Of a DNA stretch of 64,000 bases, positions 28,417 through 37,688 are shown in pieces (the stretch's first letter is position 1; every line of letters begins with the position of its first letter). The notes under the pieces are model-generated. The model was not told where the DNA came from, searched no databases, and saw only the letters and a program-made list of their open reading frames with translations. The stretch comes from an uncultured Alphaproteobacteria bacterium. Lineage in GTDB: Bacteria; Pseudomonadota; Alphaproteobacteria; CAAHEQ01; UBA3637. The position numbers and the translations under genes were made by a program. The DNA lies in contig CALXWZ010000007.1 in assembly GCA_944392555.1 (NCBI GenBank), positions 1 to 64,000 on the forward strand, read 5' to 3'.

Positions 28417-28445
28417 TTGACGGCGCCGAGAAAATGCTCTATCCT
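28417..28445 (+). promoter_or_regulatory. Probable promoter of the DivK-like gene
   Basis: -35 TTGACG (28417-28422), 17-bp spacer, -10 TATCCT (28440-28445). It begins 5 bp after the rsmB stop. Transcription would start near 28452, right at the GGGAGGAG ribosome binding site. Confidence 0.5.
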
Positions 28446-28463
28446 GAAAGACGGGAGGAGCGA

Positions 28464-28835
28464 ATGTCAACAGTATTGATTGTAGAAGATAATGAAATGA
28501 ATGTCCGGCTTTTTTCGGATTTATTAAAATCGAAAGGATACGGCGTGATTGCTTGCATGGATTCAACAAAGGCCGTGCAAACCATCAAAGAAAATCGGCC
28601 GGATGTGGTGCTGATGGATATACAGATGCCGGAAATTTCGGGGCTGGAGTTAACGAAACTTATTCGGGCGGATAAGAGCATTCGCGAAACGAAAATCGTT
28701 GCTGTTTCCGCTTTTGCCATGGATGAAGATATAGAGCGCATTCGGGCGGCCGGTTGCGATGATTATATTTCAAAACCGATTGAAATTAACTCGTTTTTTA
28801 AAACGGTTGAGCAATATGCTTCTCCGATAAATTAG
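28464..28835 (+). CDS. Single-domain response regulator, DivK-like
   Basis: 123 residues, a lone receiver domain without output domain. Acidic pocket EDNEMN at the N-terminus, phospho-acceptor Asp52 in VVLMDIQMP, switch residue in KIVAVSAFAM, and Lys in DDYISKPI. The ATG at 28464 follows GGGAGGAG. Alphaproteobacteria use such a protein (DivK) to control the CtrA phosphorelay and the cell cycle, and its placement right after the division genes fits. Assignment to DivK rather than another CheY-like receiver is inference. Confidence 0.85.
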   Translation: MSTVLIVEDNEMNVRLFSDLLKSKGYGVIACMDSTKAVQTIKENRPDVVLMDIQMPEISGLELTKLIRADKSIRETKIVAVSAFAMDEDIERIRAAGCDDYISKPIEINSFFKTVEQYASPIN

Positions 28836-29193
28836 ATATTATTTTTAGTGCATTACCGGTTTATGTGATGTATATGGGCGGTAGTCGGTTCGATGAGCGA
28901 AACGGCTACCGAATTATTTGATAAAAAGATGAATGCGGTGTGGTGTCAGGCGAGGTTATTTGTCAAGTTAAAAATAATCGGGAGAGTGTTTGTTGCCGGT
29001 GTTGATTTTTTTAAGACGGGATTTTGCCGAAGTTGATACGGAATGTTGTGATAAAAGGTAAATAAAAGATTAACAATAAAATCAAGAGATTGAAAAAATG
29101 ATTCCAAAGGTGGTAAAGAGCGAATAAACGCTTGACAGCGAGAATTAAATTTGCAATAGTAAATACGAAAAATGAACGGAAAGGATAAGTAAG
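28836..29193. other. Intergenic region with hairpin and promoter before cdsA
   Basis: 358 bp without a gene. It holds an imperfect 13-bp inverted repeat (28880-28892 with 28898-28910, two G-T type mismatches), which may be the terminator of the DivK-like gene although only a short T run follows, and a candidate promoter at 29132-29160. No other structure was noted. Confidence 0.6.
29132..29160 (+). promoter_or_regulatory. Probable promoter of the cdsA-lpxB gene cluster
   Basis: -35 TTGACA (29132-29137), 17-bp spacer, weak -10 AATAGT (29155-29160). It stands 34 bp before the cdsA ATG. Confidence 0.4.
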
Positions 29194-30042
29194 ATGCATT
29201 CGAATTTGTTTTTACGGACAATATCGGCAGTGATTTTAGCGCCGTTAGTCTTGGCAAGTATTTGGTTCGGAAAGTCGGTTTATGAGATTTATTCAATTCC
29301 CTTATACACAATTTTATTAGCCTCGTTCGGTGCCGGATTGGCATGGGAATGGAGTATTATGTTTGATAAAAAATTATCGGCAAATACGGTGATTATGGCG
29401 CTGTTTGCTTGTTTGGTAGCTTTTTTAACGGAAGGGAATCCTGAATTTGCCTTATGGATGTCGTTACTCGGGATGACGATTGTGTACTGGAAAACAAACG
29501 GGCGCTTGGCATATTCATTGGGAACGCTTTATATTTGTTTGCCGATATTATCGCTCGGATATATTTATTACATTAACGATGGTGTCAGCCGTGAAATCGT
29601 CTTATGGCTGTTCTTTGTGGTGTGGGCAACGGATATCGGCGGATATGTTGTCGGGAAAACGGTTAAGGGTCCGAAATTGGCACCGAAAATCAGTGCGAAG
29701 AAAACATGGTCGGGCTTGGCAGGCGCTATTTTGTTTGCCATGTTTGTTGCGTATGTGTTTGCTTTGTATTTGAAAGCGTATAATTATTTATCGCCCGAGA
29801 GCGGTGTAACGTTTGAACAAGTGAAGTTTGTGTTAGTGACGTCGGCAGGGGTGTTGGCGGTTGTTTCTCAAATCGGTGATTTCTTTGAATCGTATATTAA
29901 ACGGCGTTTAAATTTAAAAGATTCAAGCAATTTGATTCCGGGACACGGCGGTTTGTTTGATCGTGTGGACGGGTTGTTGTTTGCCTCGGTTGCCACGGCT
30001 TTGATTATTGCGTGGTTTAATGATGGGGGTATGTTGTTTTAA
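29194..30042 (+). CDS. cdsA: Phosphatidate cytidylyltransferase CdsA
   Basis: Makes CDP-diacylglycerol from phosphatidate and CTP for phospholipid synthesis, in the inner membrane. 282 residues with about eight membrane segments. The family signature near the C-terminus is present (SQIGDFFESYIKRRLNLKD, then IPGHGGLFDRVDGLL), as is the TDIGGYVVGKTVKGPKLAPKISAKKTWSG-type region. Usually uppS lies upstream and dxr downstream; neither is here. TAATG overlap with rseP. Confidence 0.96.
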   Translation: MHSNLFLRTISAVILAPLVLASIWFGKSVYEIYSIPLYTILLASFGAGLAWEWSIMFDKKLSANTVIMALFACLVAFLTEGNPEFALWMSLLGMTIVYWKTNGRLAYSLGTLYICLPILSLGYIYYINDGVSREIVLWLFFVVWATDIGGYVVGKTVKGPKLAPKISAKKTWSGLAGAILFAMFVAYVFALYLKAYNYLSPESGVTFEQVKFVLVTSAGVLAVVSQIGDFFESYIKRRLNLKDSSNLIPGHGGLFDRVDGLLFASVATALIIAWFNDGGMLF

Positions 30043-31145
30043 TGTTGACGACGCTGGTTTATATTTTTGCCTTTGTTTTTGTGTTGTCGCTGGTGGTGGT
30101 GATTCACGAAGGCGGGCATTTTGCCGTTGCACGGATGTGCGGTGTGCAGGTGACGGATTTTTCCGTCGGATTCGGGAAAGAACTATGGCACAGGGTTGAT
30201 AAAAAAGGCACACGCTGGAAAATATGCGCCATACCGCTCGGCGGATACGTTAAAATGTTGGGCGATGAGGATGCGGCCAGTGCCAAATCATCAACGGACG
30301 GGATTGCGTCGGATATGGTTAAATATACTTTTTTGGCGCAACCGCTTTGGAAACGTGCGGCGATTATTTTTGCCGGGCCGGGAATGAACTATTTATCAGC
30401 CGTTATTTTGTTGACGGGTATTATTTTTACAATGGGTGAAGTGGTTGTGCCTGCCGTTGTGGGACACGTGAATCCGGAATCTCCCGCAGCGGTCGCCGGC
30501 ATGCAAAAGGGCGATAAAGTGATTTCCATAAACGGTGAACAAGTTGAGATGTTTCAAGATATTCAACGCATTGTGCGCGTTACGGAATTTGGAAAGGCGT
30601 TGAATATTGTATTGGAGCGGAACGGGAAGCGGGAAGAAATTTCGTTGATGCCTCGGATTATGGATGATGCGGGAACGGAGTTTCCTGTTATCGGTGTCAG
30701 CCCGTCACCCGAATTGGTTGTGATGAATGATAACGTGGGATTGATGCAGGCATTCGGATTGGCTGTGCGAGATGTTTATCGAATGACGGCGGATACATTA
30801 ACTTACTTGGGTCAGGTTTTATTTGAGCACCGTTCGGCAAAAGATATGCGCGGACCGCTCGGTATTGCCGAAGCTTCGGGCGATGCGTTGCAAGGCGGTT
30901 TGCTTTCTTTGTTGATGTTTATTGTGCAAATATCTATTGCCGTCGGCTTTATGAACTTGTTGCCGGTGCCTGTTTTAGATGGCGGACACTTGGCATTTTA
31001 TGCCGTTGAGGCAATCAGAGGAAAACCGCTTTCGGAAAAAACGCAAAACAGTTTTTTGATTGCGGGAATGAGTTTATTGTTTTTGTTGCTGGCTTATACG
31101 ATGTTTTTGGATGTACCGCGCATTGCGGAAAGAATATTCGGATAA
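30042..31145 (+). CDS. rseP: Site-2 membrane protease RseP
   Basis: Intramembrane zinc protease that cleaves anti-sigma factors in the sigma-E pathway and remnant signal peptides. 367 residues, four membrane segments. Zinc motif HEGGH at 22-26; the second motif LLPVPVLDGGHL near residue 310. One PDZ domain is recognisable (VVGHVNPESPAAVAGMQKGDKVISINGE); the E. coli protein has two, alphaproteobacterial ones often appear shorter. Start overlaps the cdsA stop. Confidence 0.96.
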   Translation: MLTTLVYIFAFVFVLSLVVVIHEGGHFAVARMCGVQVTDFSVGFGKELWHRVDKKGTRWKICAIPLGGYVKMLGDEDAASAKSSTDGIASDMVKYTFLAQPLWKRAAIIFAGPGMNYLSAVILLTGIIFTMGEVVVPAVVGHVNPESPAAVAGMQKGDKVISINGEQVEMFQDIQRIVRVTEFGKALNIVLERNGKREEISLMPRIMDDAGTEFPVIGVSPSPELVVMNDNVGLMQAFGLAVRDVYRMTADTLTYLGQVLFEHRSAKDMRGPLGIAEASGDALQGGLLSLLMFIVQISIAVGFMNLLPVPVLDGGHLAFYAVEAIRGKPLSEKTQNSFLIAGMSLLFLLLAYTMFLDVPRIAERIFG

Positions 31146-31188
31146 GTATCGGAAAGAGGAAACCTGAAATTTAACCAAAGGAAACAAG

Positions 31189-33456
31189 ATGAAAAAATTT
31201 ATCGGACTACTTTTATTAGGTTCAATTTTAACAACGCCGGCCGGCGCGGTTGTGCTGAAAGATGTTTCTGTCAGCGGAACGAAGCGCTTGGAAAATGCGA
31301 CGATTTTGAGCTATTTAAACGTGAAAACGGGGCAAGATATTTCGGCTTCGGATTTGGATCAGGCAACAAAAACATTGTTTGCAACGGGATTATTTTCGGA
31401 TGTCAGCGTTAAAATGTCGGGCAATACGATGGTTGTGAACGTTGCTGAAAATCCGATTGTTCATGAGGTTTTCTTTGAAGGAAACGATAAGTTGGACGAT
31501 GATGTGTTAAAAAGCGAAATTATGTTAAAACCGCGCACGGTATATACGAAAAGCAAGGCGCAGTCCGATGCCGATAGATTACTAAACGTATATAAACGCA
31601 GTGGTCGTTTCGGAGCAACGGTAACACCGAAGATTATTAAAAAAGATCAAAACCGTGTTGATGTTGTTTTTGAAATTGATGAAGGGGCGAAAACAGTTAT
31701 TGAAAAAATCAACTTTATCGGCAATAAACAATACTCTGCTGATGAGTTAAAAGATGTGATGATTACAAAAGAAAATGCGTGGTATCGTTTCTTTTCCAGC
31801 ACGGATACGTATGATCCGGATCGGTTAAATTATGATCAGGAAATGTTGCGCCGGTTTTATTTGCAACACGGGTATGTTGACTTTCGGGTTAAAAGTGCCG
31901 TTGCCGAATTGATGCCGGATAAATCAGGCTTTGTTTTAACGATTGAAGTGGAAGAAGGGAAGCGGTATCGGTTTGCGCAACCGGAAATTATTGTTTCGTT
32001 GCCGGAATATAAAGGAAAAGCCAAAACGGATTTAAAATCTTATTTAGAGTTTAAAGAGGGTGAACGGTTTAATTCCGAACTCGTTGACAGAACGATTGAA
32101 AACTTAACGGATGAATTTGCCAATGCAGGTTATGCGTTTGCGGAAGTAACGCCCGAATTTTTCAAAGATGAAGAAAAGCAAACGGTGCGTGTGGTTTTCC
32201 GCGCTCAGGAGGGAGCCAAGGTGTTTGTGAATAAAATTAACATTCACGGCAATTCCAGAACGCAAGATAAAGTGATACGGCGGGAATTCAGATTGAAAGA
32301 GGGCGATGCGTTTAACGCTTCTAAATTACGTCGGTCAAAACAACGGGTAGAAAATCTGGATTATTTTGAAAAAGTAGATTTCAAAACGGTTCCCGTTTAC
32401 GGTGATGCCTCACGAACGGATATTGATGTTCAAGTGGCCGAAAAATCAACAGGGTCGTTCAATGTGGGTGTCGGTTGGTCATCGTACGACGGGTTGCTGT
32501 TTGAAACGGGGATAACGGAGCGCAATATTCTCGGAACGGGTAACATCGTGAATTTAAATGCGATGATTTCGCAACGTGAAACACAATATACGGCCGGTTT
32601 AACAGACCCGTATTTCTTGGATTTACCGTTGCTGGCGGGAATTGAGTTATTCAGAACATCACGTGATAACAGTGATTACAGTTCATACAGCTACAATTCA
32701 ACCGGTGGTTCGGTGCGGTTCGGTTGGGATTATACGGATAGATTGCGTCAAACCGTTAGATATACACTGCGCCAAGATGATGTGACGGATATTGATGATG
32801 ATGCTTCCGTTTATATTAAAGAACAAGAAGGGAAGACTACCGTTTCCATGATCGGGCAAGATTTATCTTACGATCGTCGCGACAGTCGGATTAACCCGAC
32901 GGAAGGTTATTACTTATCATTCGGAGCCGATGTGGCAGGTGTGGGCGGTAATACAAAATTCTTCCGAGCTAATGTGACGGGCATTCAATATTTCCCCGTA
33001 ACGGATGATGTGGTTTGGTCGATTCGGGCAGACGGCGGACACGTTTGGGGCTTTGGCGGACAAGATGTGCGGATTAACAACCGCTACTTCTTGGGTGATG
33101 CTTCACTTCGCGGATTTGAATACGGCGGTGTAGGTGCCAGAGACCGTGTGACGGATGACGCACTCGGCGGTAATTGGTATGCAACGGCATCTACGGAGTT
33201 GATGTTCCCGTTGGGATTACCGAAAGAATTAGGAATTAAAGGAAAGGTATTCTCGGATGCGGGTTATATCGGGAAGCCGGACGGATATAATCCCGAAACG
33301 ATGGAATATAAAGATTCGCTCAGAGCATCAGTCGGCACGGGTATTTTGTGGCAATCACCGATGGGGATGATAAATTTAGATTTCGCGGTTCCGGTTTTAA
33401 AAGAATCGGGTGATAAAACACAAGTCTTTCGGTTAAACTTCGGGAAAGGATTTTAG
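31189..33456 (+). CDS. bamA: Outer membrane assembly factor BamA
   Basis: Omp85 protein that inserts beta-barrel proteins into the outer membrane. 755 residues: signal peptide (MKKFIGLLLLGSILTTPAGA), five POTRA domains (about 22-420) and a C-terminal 16-strand barrel that includes the lid/loop-6 region with GDASLRGFEYGG (VRGF-like motif) and ends in a Phe (LNFGKGF). Position after rseP and before skp and lpxD is the conserved order. Confidence 0.97.
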   Translation: MKKFIGLLLLGSILTTPAGAVVLKDVSVSGTKRLENATILSYLNVKTGQDISASDLDQATKTLFATGLFSDVSVKMSGNTMVVNVAENPIVHEVFFEGNDKLDDDVLKSEIMLKPRTVYTKSKAQSDADRLLNVYKRSGRFGATVTPKIIKKDQNRVDVVFEIDEGAKTVIEKINFIGNKQYSADELKDVMITKENAWYRFFSSTDTYDPDRLNYDQEMLRRFYLQHGYVDFRVKSAVAELMPDKSGFVLTIEVEEGKRYRFAQPEIIVSLPEYKGKAKTDLKSYLEFKEGERFNSELVDRTIENLTDEFANAGYAFAEVTPEFFKDEEKQTVRVVFRAQEGAKVFVNKINIHGNSRTQDKVIRREFRLKEGDAFNASKLRRSKQRVENLDYFEKVDFKTVPVYGDASRTDIDVQVAEKSTGSFNVGVGWSSYDGLLFETGITERNILGTGNIVNLNAMISQRETQYTAGLTDPYFLDLPLLAGIELFRTSRDNSDYSSYSYNSTGGSVRFGWDYTDRLRQTVRYTLRQDDVTDIDDDASVYIKEQEGKTTVSMIGQDLSYDRRDSRINPTEGYYLSFGADVAGVGGNTKFFRANVTGIQYFPVTDDVVWSIRADGGHVWGFGGQDVRINNRYFLGDASLRGFEYGGVGARDRVTDDALGGNWYATASTELMFPLGLPKELGIKGKVFSDAGYIGKPDGYNPETMEYKDSLRASVGTGILWQSPMGMINLDFAVPVLKESGDKTQVFRLNFGKGF

Positions 33457-33458
33457 AA

Positions 33459-34166
33459 ATGAATAAGGGAATTTCGGCAGGAATTAAATACGGTAGCATT
33501 GTTGTATTATCCGCAGTATTGGCCTGTTTTGGCACAAATGTTTTCTGCGAGAAGAGTGGTAAAACGGGTGTGCTTGATAATGAAAAGGTTTTAATGACGG
33601 CAGAGCCGTTCCAAGCCATTTTGGGCGAGGAAAGCCGTTATTTAAACGCTATTAAAGCGCGCCAAGCGGAAGATGAAAAAATGTTGCAAGGCGAACTAAC
33701 GGCGCTTCAAGAAAAAATTAAAAAATCGGGAAAGCCCGAAAACGCATTCCAAAAAGAGATAAACGCTTTTCGCCAAAAAGTTGTTTTCTATAATCAAAAA
33801 TATCAAGCGCAACGGAATTTGGTTGCGGCAGCCAGTCAATCGGCACGGCAACAATTGGATCCGTTTGTGCGGGCAGTTTTAGATGAAATGGGCAAAGCGG
33901 GATATGAGATTATTTTGCCGAAACAAAATGTGATGTATGCTTCTCCCGTTGCTGATATTACGGCGGATTTTGTGGAACGGTTAAATGCAAAAGAGGTGAA
34001 AATTACATTCCCCGATCCGATGCAATTTGCCGTTATGAATACAAACGGCGGTCAAGCAAAAGCAGGGGAAGCGGTTGCAAAACCGGCTGAACAAGTAAAG
34101 GCGGATGTTGCGGTAAAAACAGCAACGCCTGTAAAAGAAGATGAAGAAAAAATAAATAAAAAATAA
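33459..34166 (+). CDS. skp: Periplasmic chaperone Skp/OmpH family
   Basis: Holds unfolded outer membrane proteins in the periplasm on their way to BamA. 235 residues. N-terminal hydrophobic export signal (about residues 10-28, ending in ACFGTNVFC; a lipoprotein or a type I signal is possible), then long charged helices typical of the OmpH fold. The last about 45 residues are an Ala/Lys/Val-rich tail beyond the usual Skp length. It begins 2 bp after bamA, so coexpression is expected. Confidence 0.85.
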   Translation: MNKGISAGIKYGSIVVLSAVLACFGTNVFCEKSGKTGVLDNEKVLMTAEPFQAILGEESRYLNAIKARQAEDEKMLQGELTALQEKIKKSGKPENAFQKEINAFRQKVVFYNQKYQAQRNLVAAASQSARQQLDPFVRAVLDEMGKAGYEIILPKQNVMYASPVADITADFVERLNAKEVKITFPDPMQFAVMNTNGGQAKAGEAVAKPAEQVKADVAVKTATPVKEDEEKINKK

Positions 34167-34228
34167 AAATTATTTGTTTTGGAAAATCAGGATAAATTCA
34201 AAATAATAAATCAAGAATAGAGAAATAG

Positions 34229-35242
34229 ATGGCTGATACAAGATTTTTTCATAAAGTTGAGGGATTAACTTTGGCGGAGATTGCCAGAATCGGAGAAATG
34301 CAACTGCCGACAGATGCAGACGGCACACGGCTTTTTACCGATGTGGCATCCATTGACCAAGCCGGGCCGAACGAGGTGAGTTGGGCGTTTATTCCGGCTA
34401 TGCGGGAAGCGTTATCGCACACAAAAGCCGGCGCGGTAATTGTGCCCGAAAAATTTTTGGAATATGTGCCGAGCGGTGTTATTGCATTGGTTGCGCAAGA
34501 TGCGCACAGAGCATACGGTTTGGTGGCATCGGCATTTTATCCGCGGACGGTGGAGGCTTATATTTCTCCGAAAGCAAATATAGACGAAACGGCAGTATTG
34601 GGAGAAGGATGTCGGGTTGAGGCCGGTGCATTTATCGGCAAAAACGTTGTCCTCGGTGCTCGGTGTGATATTCGAGCGAATGCCGTTATCGAGGAGGGCG
34701 TTCGGATGGGTGATGAGTGTACGGTTGGAGCAAATGCCACCGTCTCACATTGCTTGGCGGGCAATAAAGTATATATATATCCGGGCGCCCATATCGGACA
34801 AGACGGCTTTGGCTTTGCCATGTCGGCAAAAGGGCCGGCCAAAGTCCCGCAACTCGGGCGTGTTATTATCGGTGATGATGTGGAAATCGGTTCCTCCACA
34901 ACCGTAGATCGCGGGGCTATGGGCGATACGGTTATCGGCTCGGGAACGCGGATTGATAATTTAGTGCAAGTTGCTCATAATGTGAAACTCGGCAAATGTT
35001 GCGTTATGGTTTCACAAGTAGGAATTGCAGGGAGTTGCACATTCGGCGACTTTGTTGTAGCCGGCGGACAAGTCGGTTTTGCGGGGCATTTAAATATCGG
35101 CACGGGTGCGCAAATAGCAGCCCAATCCGGTTTAATGGAAGATGTGCCTGCGGGGGCGGTTTTAATGGGATCTCCCGCCGTTCCGCATAAGGAATATATG
35201 CGTCAGGTAATTGCCGTTCGGCAACTGGCGAAAAAGAAATAA
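34229..35242 (+). CDS. lpxD: UDP-3-O-(3-hydroxyacyl)glucosamine N-acyltransferase LpxD
   Basis: Third step of lipid A synthesis: adds the N-linked hydroxyacyl chain from acyl-ACP. 337 residues. N-terminal uridine-binding domain (about 1-105), then a left-handed beta-helix of hexapeptide repeats. The catalytic His lies in DNLVQVAHNVKLG; IYPGAHIGQDGFGFA is a strong family signature. Start ATG at 34229 has only a weak AATAGAG-type site. Head of the lpx genes. Confidence 0.96.
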   Translation: MADTRFFHKVEGLTLAEIARIGEMQLPTDADGTRLFTDVASIDQAGPNEVSWAFIPAMREALSHTKAGAVIVPEKFLEYVPSGVIALVAQDAHRAYGLVASAFYPRTVEAYISPKANIDETAVLGEGCRVEAGAFIGKNVVLGARCDIRANAVIEEGVRMGDECTVGANATVSHCLAGNKVYIYPGAHIGQDGFGFAMSAKGPAKVPQLGRVIIGDDVEIGSSTTVDRGAMGDTVIGSGTRIDNLVQVAHNVKLGKCCVMVSQVGIAGSCTFGDFVVAGGQVGFAGHLNIGTGAQIAAQSGLMEDVPAGAVLMGSPAVPHKEYMRQVIAVRQLAKKK

Positions 35243-35307
35243 AATTGATTATATCATAAAAGCAAAGAAGTTTTTTCTTTGCGGACGACTAACGGAAGGA
35301 TAGAAAA

Positions 35308-35787
35308 ATGGAAGAACAAACACAAACACCCGAAAACATCATTGAAGAAATTCGGATTGATCAAATTTTAAAGTTATTACCGCATCGGTATCCGTTTTTG
35401 TTGGTAGACAGATTAAAAAACGTTGTGCCGGGCGTATCGGGTATCGGTATTAAAAACGTAACGATGAACGAGCCGTTTTTTCAAGGACACTTTCCCGAAA
35501 ATCCCGTTATGCCGGGCGTATTGCAAATTGAAGCCATGGCACAAACGGCGGGAATTATCGTGTTAATGTCATTCCCCGAAGAAGAACGCAACGGAAACAG
35601 CGTTTATTTTATGACGGTTGACGAGGTGAAATTCCGTAAACCGATTTTGCCGGGCGACGTGATTGAATTTTCGGTGCAAAAAGAGCAAGCCGTTCGGAAT
35701 GTATTTAAATTCCGCGGAGAAGCCCGTGTGGATGGGAAACTCGTTTCGCAAGCCATTTTCAGTGCCATGGTATTTAAGAAACAGTAA
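35308..35787 (+). CDS. fabZ: 3-hydroxyacyl-ACP dehydratase FabZ
   Basis: Dehydrates 3-hydroxyacyl-ACP in fatty acid elongation and competes with lipid A synthesis for hydroxyacyl-ACP. 159 residues, hot-dog fold. Catalytic His61 in GHFPENPVMPGV and Glu75 in QIEAMAQ. Ribosome binding site GGAAGGA before the ATG. Its place between lpxD and lpxA is conserved. Confidence 0.98.
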   Translation: MEEQTQTPENIIEEIRIDQILKLLPHRYPFLLVDRLKNVVPGVSGIGIKNVTMNEPFFQGHFPENPVMPGVLQIEAMAQTAGIIVLMSFPEEERNGNSVYFMTVDEVKFRKPILPGDVIEFSVQKEQAVRNVFKFRGEARVDGKLVSQAIFSAMVFKKQ

Positions 35788-35847
35788 GGCAAATACGGTT
35801 GAGCGGATTATCCGCGCAGGGTTATTTCCGAAGAAAAGGAGTATCAA

Positions 35848-36651
35848 ATGGTAAAAATTCATCCGACGGCGATTGTTGATTCAAAAGCGGAATTAGCAGA
35901 TGATGTTGAAATCGGACCGTATTGCACGGTTGGACCGCATGTTAAGATGGGTGCGGGGTGTCGGTTAATCTCGCATGTTGTGGTTGACGGTTATACAACC
36001 ATGGGCGCTCGCAATACCGTCTATCCGTTTGCAACCATCGGGATGCTGGCGCAACACAAGCGTTCCAATGCCCCCGATGCGTTATTGATTATCGGAGACG
36101 ATAACACATTTCGCGAGCATGTGACGGCGCATGTCGGTTCGGAAGTGGATCATAAAATCACGCGTATCGGCAACCGGAATTTATTTTTGGTGGCCAGTCA
36201 TATTGCGCACGATTGCGTGTTGGGCGATGATATTGTGATGAGTAATAATGCAACGCTTGCGGGACACGTTCACGTTGGTAATCGGGTAACAATCGGCGGG
36301 TTATCGGCCGTATTGCAATTTACGCGAATCGGCGAGGGCGCTATGATTGGCGGAATGTGCGGTATCGCGCGGGATTTAATTCCGTATGGATTAGTGATGG
36401 GCGGTGTGCGCAGTGGTGTTGCCGGGTTAAACTTAATCGGTTTGCAACGAATGGGTATTGAGAAACCGCAAATTATGGAATTGCAAAAAGCATATCACTT
36501 TTTGTTTGATAAAAATTCCGAAATGACGTTTGCCGACCGAATTGATGCCATGAACAAAAATCCGGAAATGACGGCGAATCCATTGATTTTGAAATTGATT
36601 GATTTTGTGCAACACCCTTCTAAAAATAACATCTTACAGCCGAACGATTAA
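35848..36651 (+). CDS. lpxA: UDP-N-acetylglucosamine acyltransferase LpxA
   Basis: First step of lipid A synthesis, 3-O-acylation of UDP-GlcNAc. 267 residues, beta-helix of hexapeptide repeats followed by a helical C-terminus. Key family segments: IHPTAIVDSKAELADDVEIG, REHVTAHVGSEVDHKITRIG, and the catalytic His in ASHIAHDCVLGD. GAAAAGGAG precedes the ATG. Confidence 0.97.
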   Translation: MVKIHPTAIVDSKAELADDVEIGPYCTVGPHVKMGAGCRLISHVVVDGYTTMGARNTVYPFATIGMLAQHKRSNAPDALLIIGDDNTFREHVTAHVGSEVDHKITRIGNRNLFLVASHIAHDCVLGDDIVMSNNATLAGHVHVGNRVTIGGLSAVLQFTRIGEGAMIGGMCGIARDLIPYGLVMGGVRSGVAGLNLIGLQRMGIEKPQIMELQKAYHFLFDKNSEMTFADRIDAMNKNPEMTANPLILKLIDFVQHPSKNNILQPND

Positions 36652-36665
36652 TTAAGGAAAATCGC

Positions 36666-37688
36666 ATGCAAGAAAAAGCGCAACAAGGTAAGTTGGGAAT
36701 TATTGCCGGCGCCGGTGTTTTACCGGCACGCCTGATTCGCTTTTGTCAAGAAACAGAGCGTCCGTTTTGCGTGATGGCGCTGAAAAATCATGCTGAAAAA
36801 GAAAAATTACCGCAAGATTGCAAAATTCAATGGGTGCGGATCGGCGCCGTCGGTGAGGCATATCGGTTGATGAAAAGTCAACAGGTAACGGATATCGTGA
36901 TGATTGGCAGTGTGCGTCGTCCCTCTGTTCGGGAGATTTTTCCGGATTGGATGGGGTGGCGATTGATTGGGAAAGTCGGGCTCGGCAAAAAGGGCGATGA
37001 CGGCTTGTTGCGTCGGGTGATTTACGAGATTGAAAAACTGGGATTTCGGGTGCGCGGTATTCATGATTTGATGCCGGAGTTGTTGGCGCCCGCCGGTGTC
37101 TGGACGGAAAAACAGCCGACACTTACCGAACAATCGGATATACGCCGTGGATTCTTAACGGCTAAATTATTGGGAATGGCTGATGTCGGGCAATCGGTGA
37201 TTGTGCAAAACGGGCTTGTGCTGGCGGTAGAAGGCATTGAGGGAACAAAGGCGTTGATTGAACGCTCAAAGGCATTGCGTCGGAAAGGAACGGGAGGCGT
37301 GCTGGTGAAGACGATGAAGCCATGTCAGGAAACGCGCGCCGATATGCCGACAATCGGTGTTTCAACCGTGGAATCTGCTTTTGAAGCCGGATTAAAAGGC
37401 ATTGCGGTTGAGGCGGATAAAGTTTTAGCGACGGATGTTGAAGGAATTGTTCAAAAAGCAGATAAACTCGGTTTGTTTGTGGTGGGCGTGAGTGAAACAG
37501 AAATGCTGTCGGATAAATTAGTGCGGTTGATGAGTGAAACGGTTGGTGAAATTGCCGATACGGCTGATATTGCTGGCGTCATGCCGAGTGGTAAAGCCGA
37601 CGGAGCAACCAAGCGGACAAAAAGCACCGAACCTCAAAATGCCGATGCGCATAAAAAATCGGAAAAGAAGCGGAGCAGGAAGAAATGA
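36666..37688 (+). CDS. lpxI: UDP-2,3-diacylglucosamine pyrophosphatase LpxI
   Basis: Hydrolyses UDP-2,3-diacylglucosamine to lipid X; LpxI is the usual alphaproteobacterial replacement for LpxH. About 285 residues align with the family: GIIAGAGVLPARLIRFCQ, the VMIGSVRRPSVREIFPDWMG region, DDGLLRRVIYEIEK and TMKPCQETRADMPTIG. The total is 340 residues because of an extra about 50-residue tail that ends in a highly basic stretch (KKSEKKRSRKK). The tail may mediate membrane or RNA contact; its role is unknown. ATGA overlap with lpxB. Confidence 0.95.
   Translation: MQEKAQQGKLGIIAGAGVLPARLIRFCQETERPFCVMALKNHAEKEKLPQDCKIQWVRIGAVGEAYRLMKSQQVTDIVMIGSVRRPSVREIFPDWMGWRLIGKVGLGKKGDDGLLRRVIYEIEKLGFRVRGIHDLMPELLAPAGVWTEKQPTLTEQSDIRRGFLTAKLLGMADVGQSVIVQNGLVLAVEGIEGTKALIERSKALRRKGTGGVLVKTMKPCQETRADMPTIGVSTVESAFEAGLKGIAVEADKVLATDVEGIVQKADKLGLFVVGVSETEMLSDKLVRLMSETVGEIADTADIAGVMPSGKADGATKRTKSTEPQNADAHKKSEKKRSRKK

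Noticed and set aside
36807-37133. Long antisense frames within lpxI and other lpx or mur genes
   Set aside because: High-coding-density genes produce such shadow frames; none has a start site or a plausible product.
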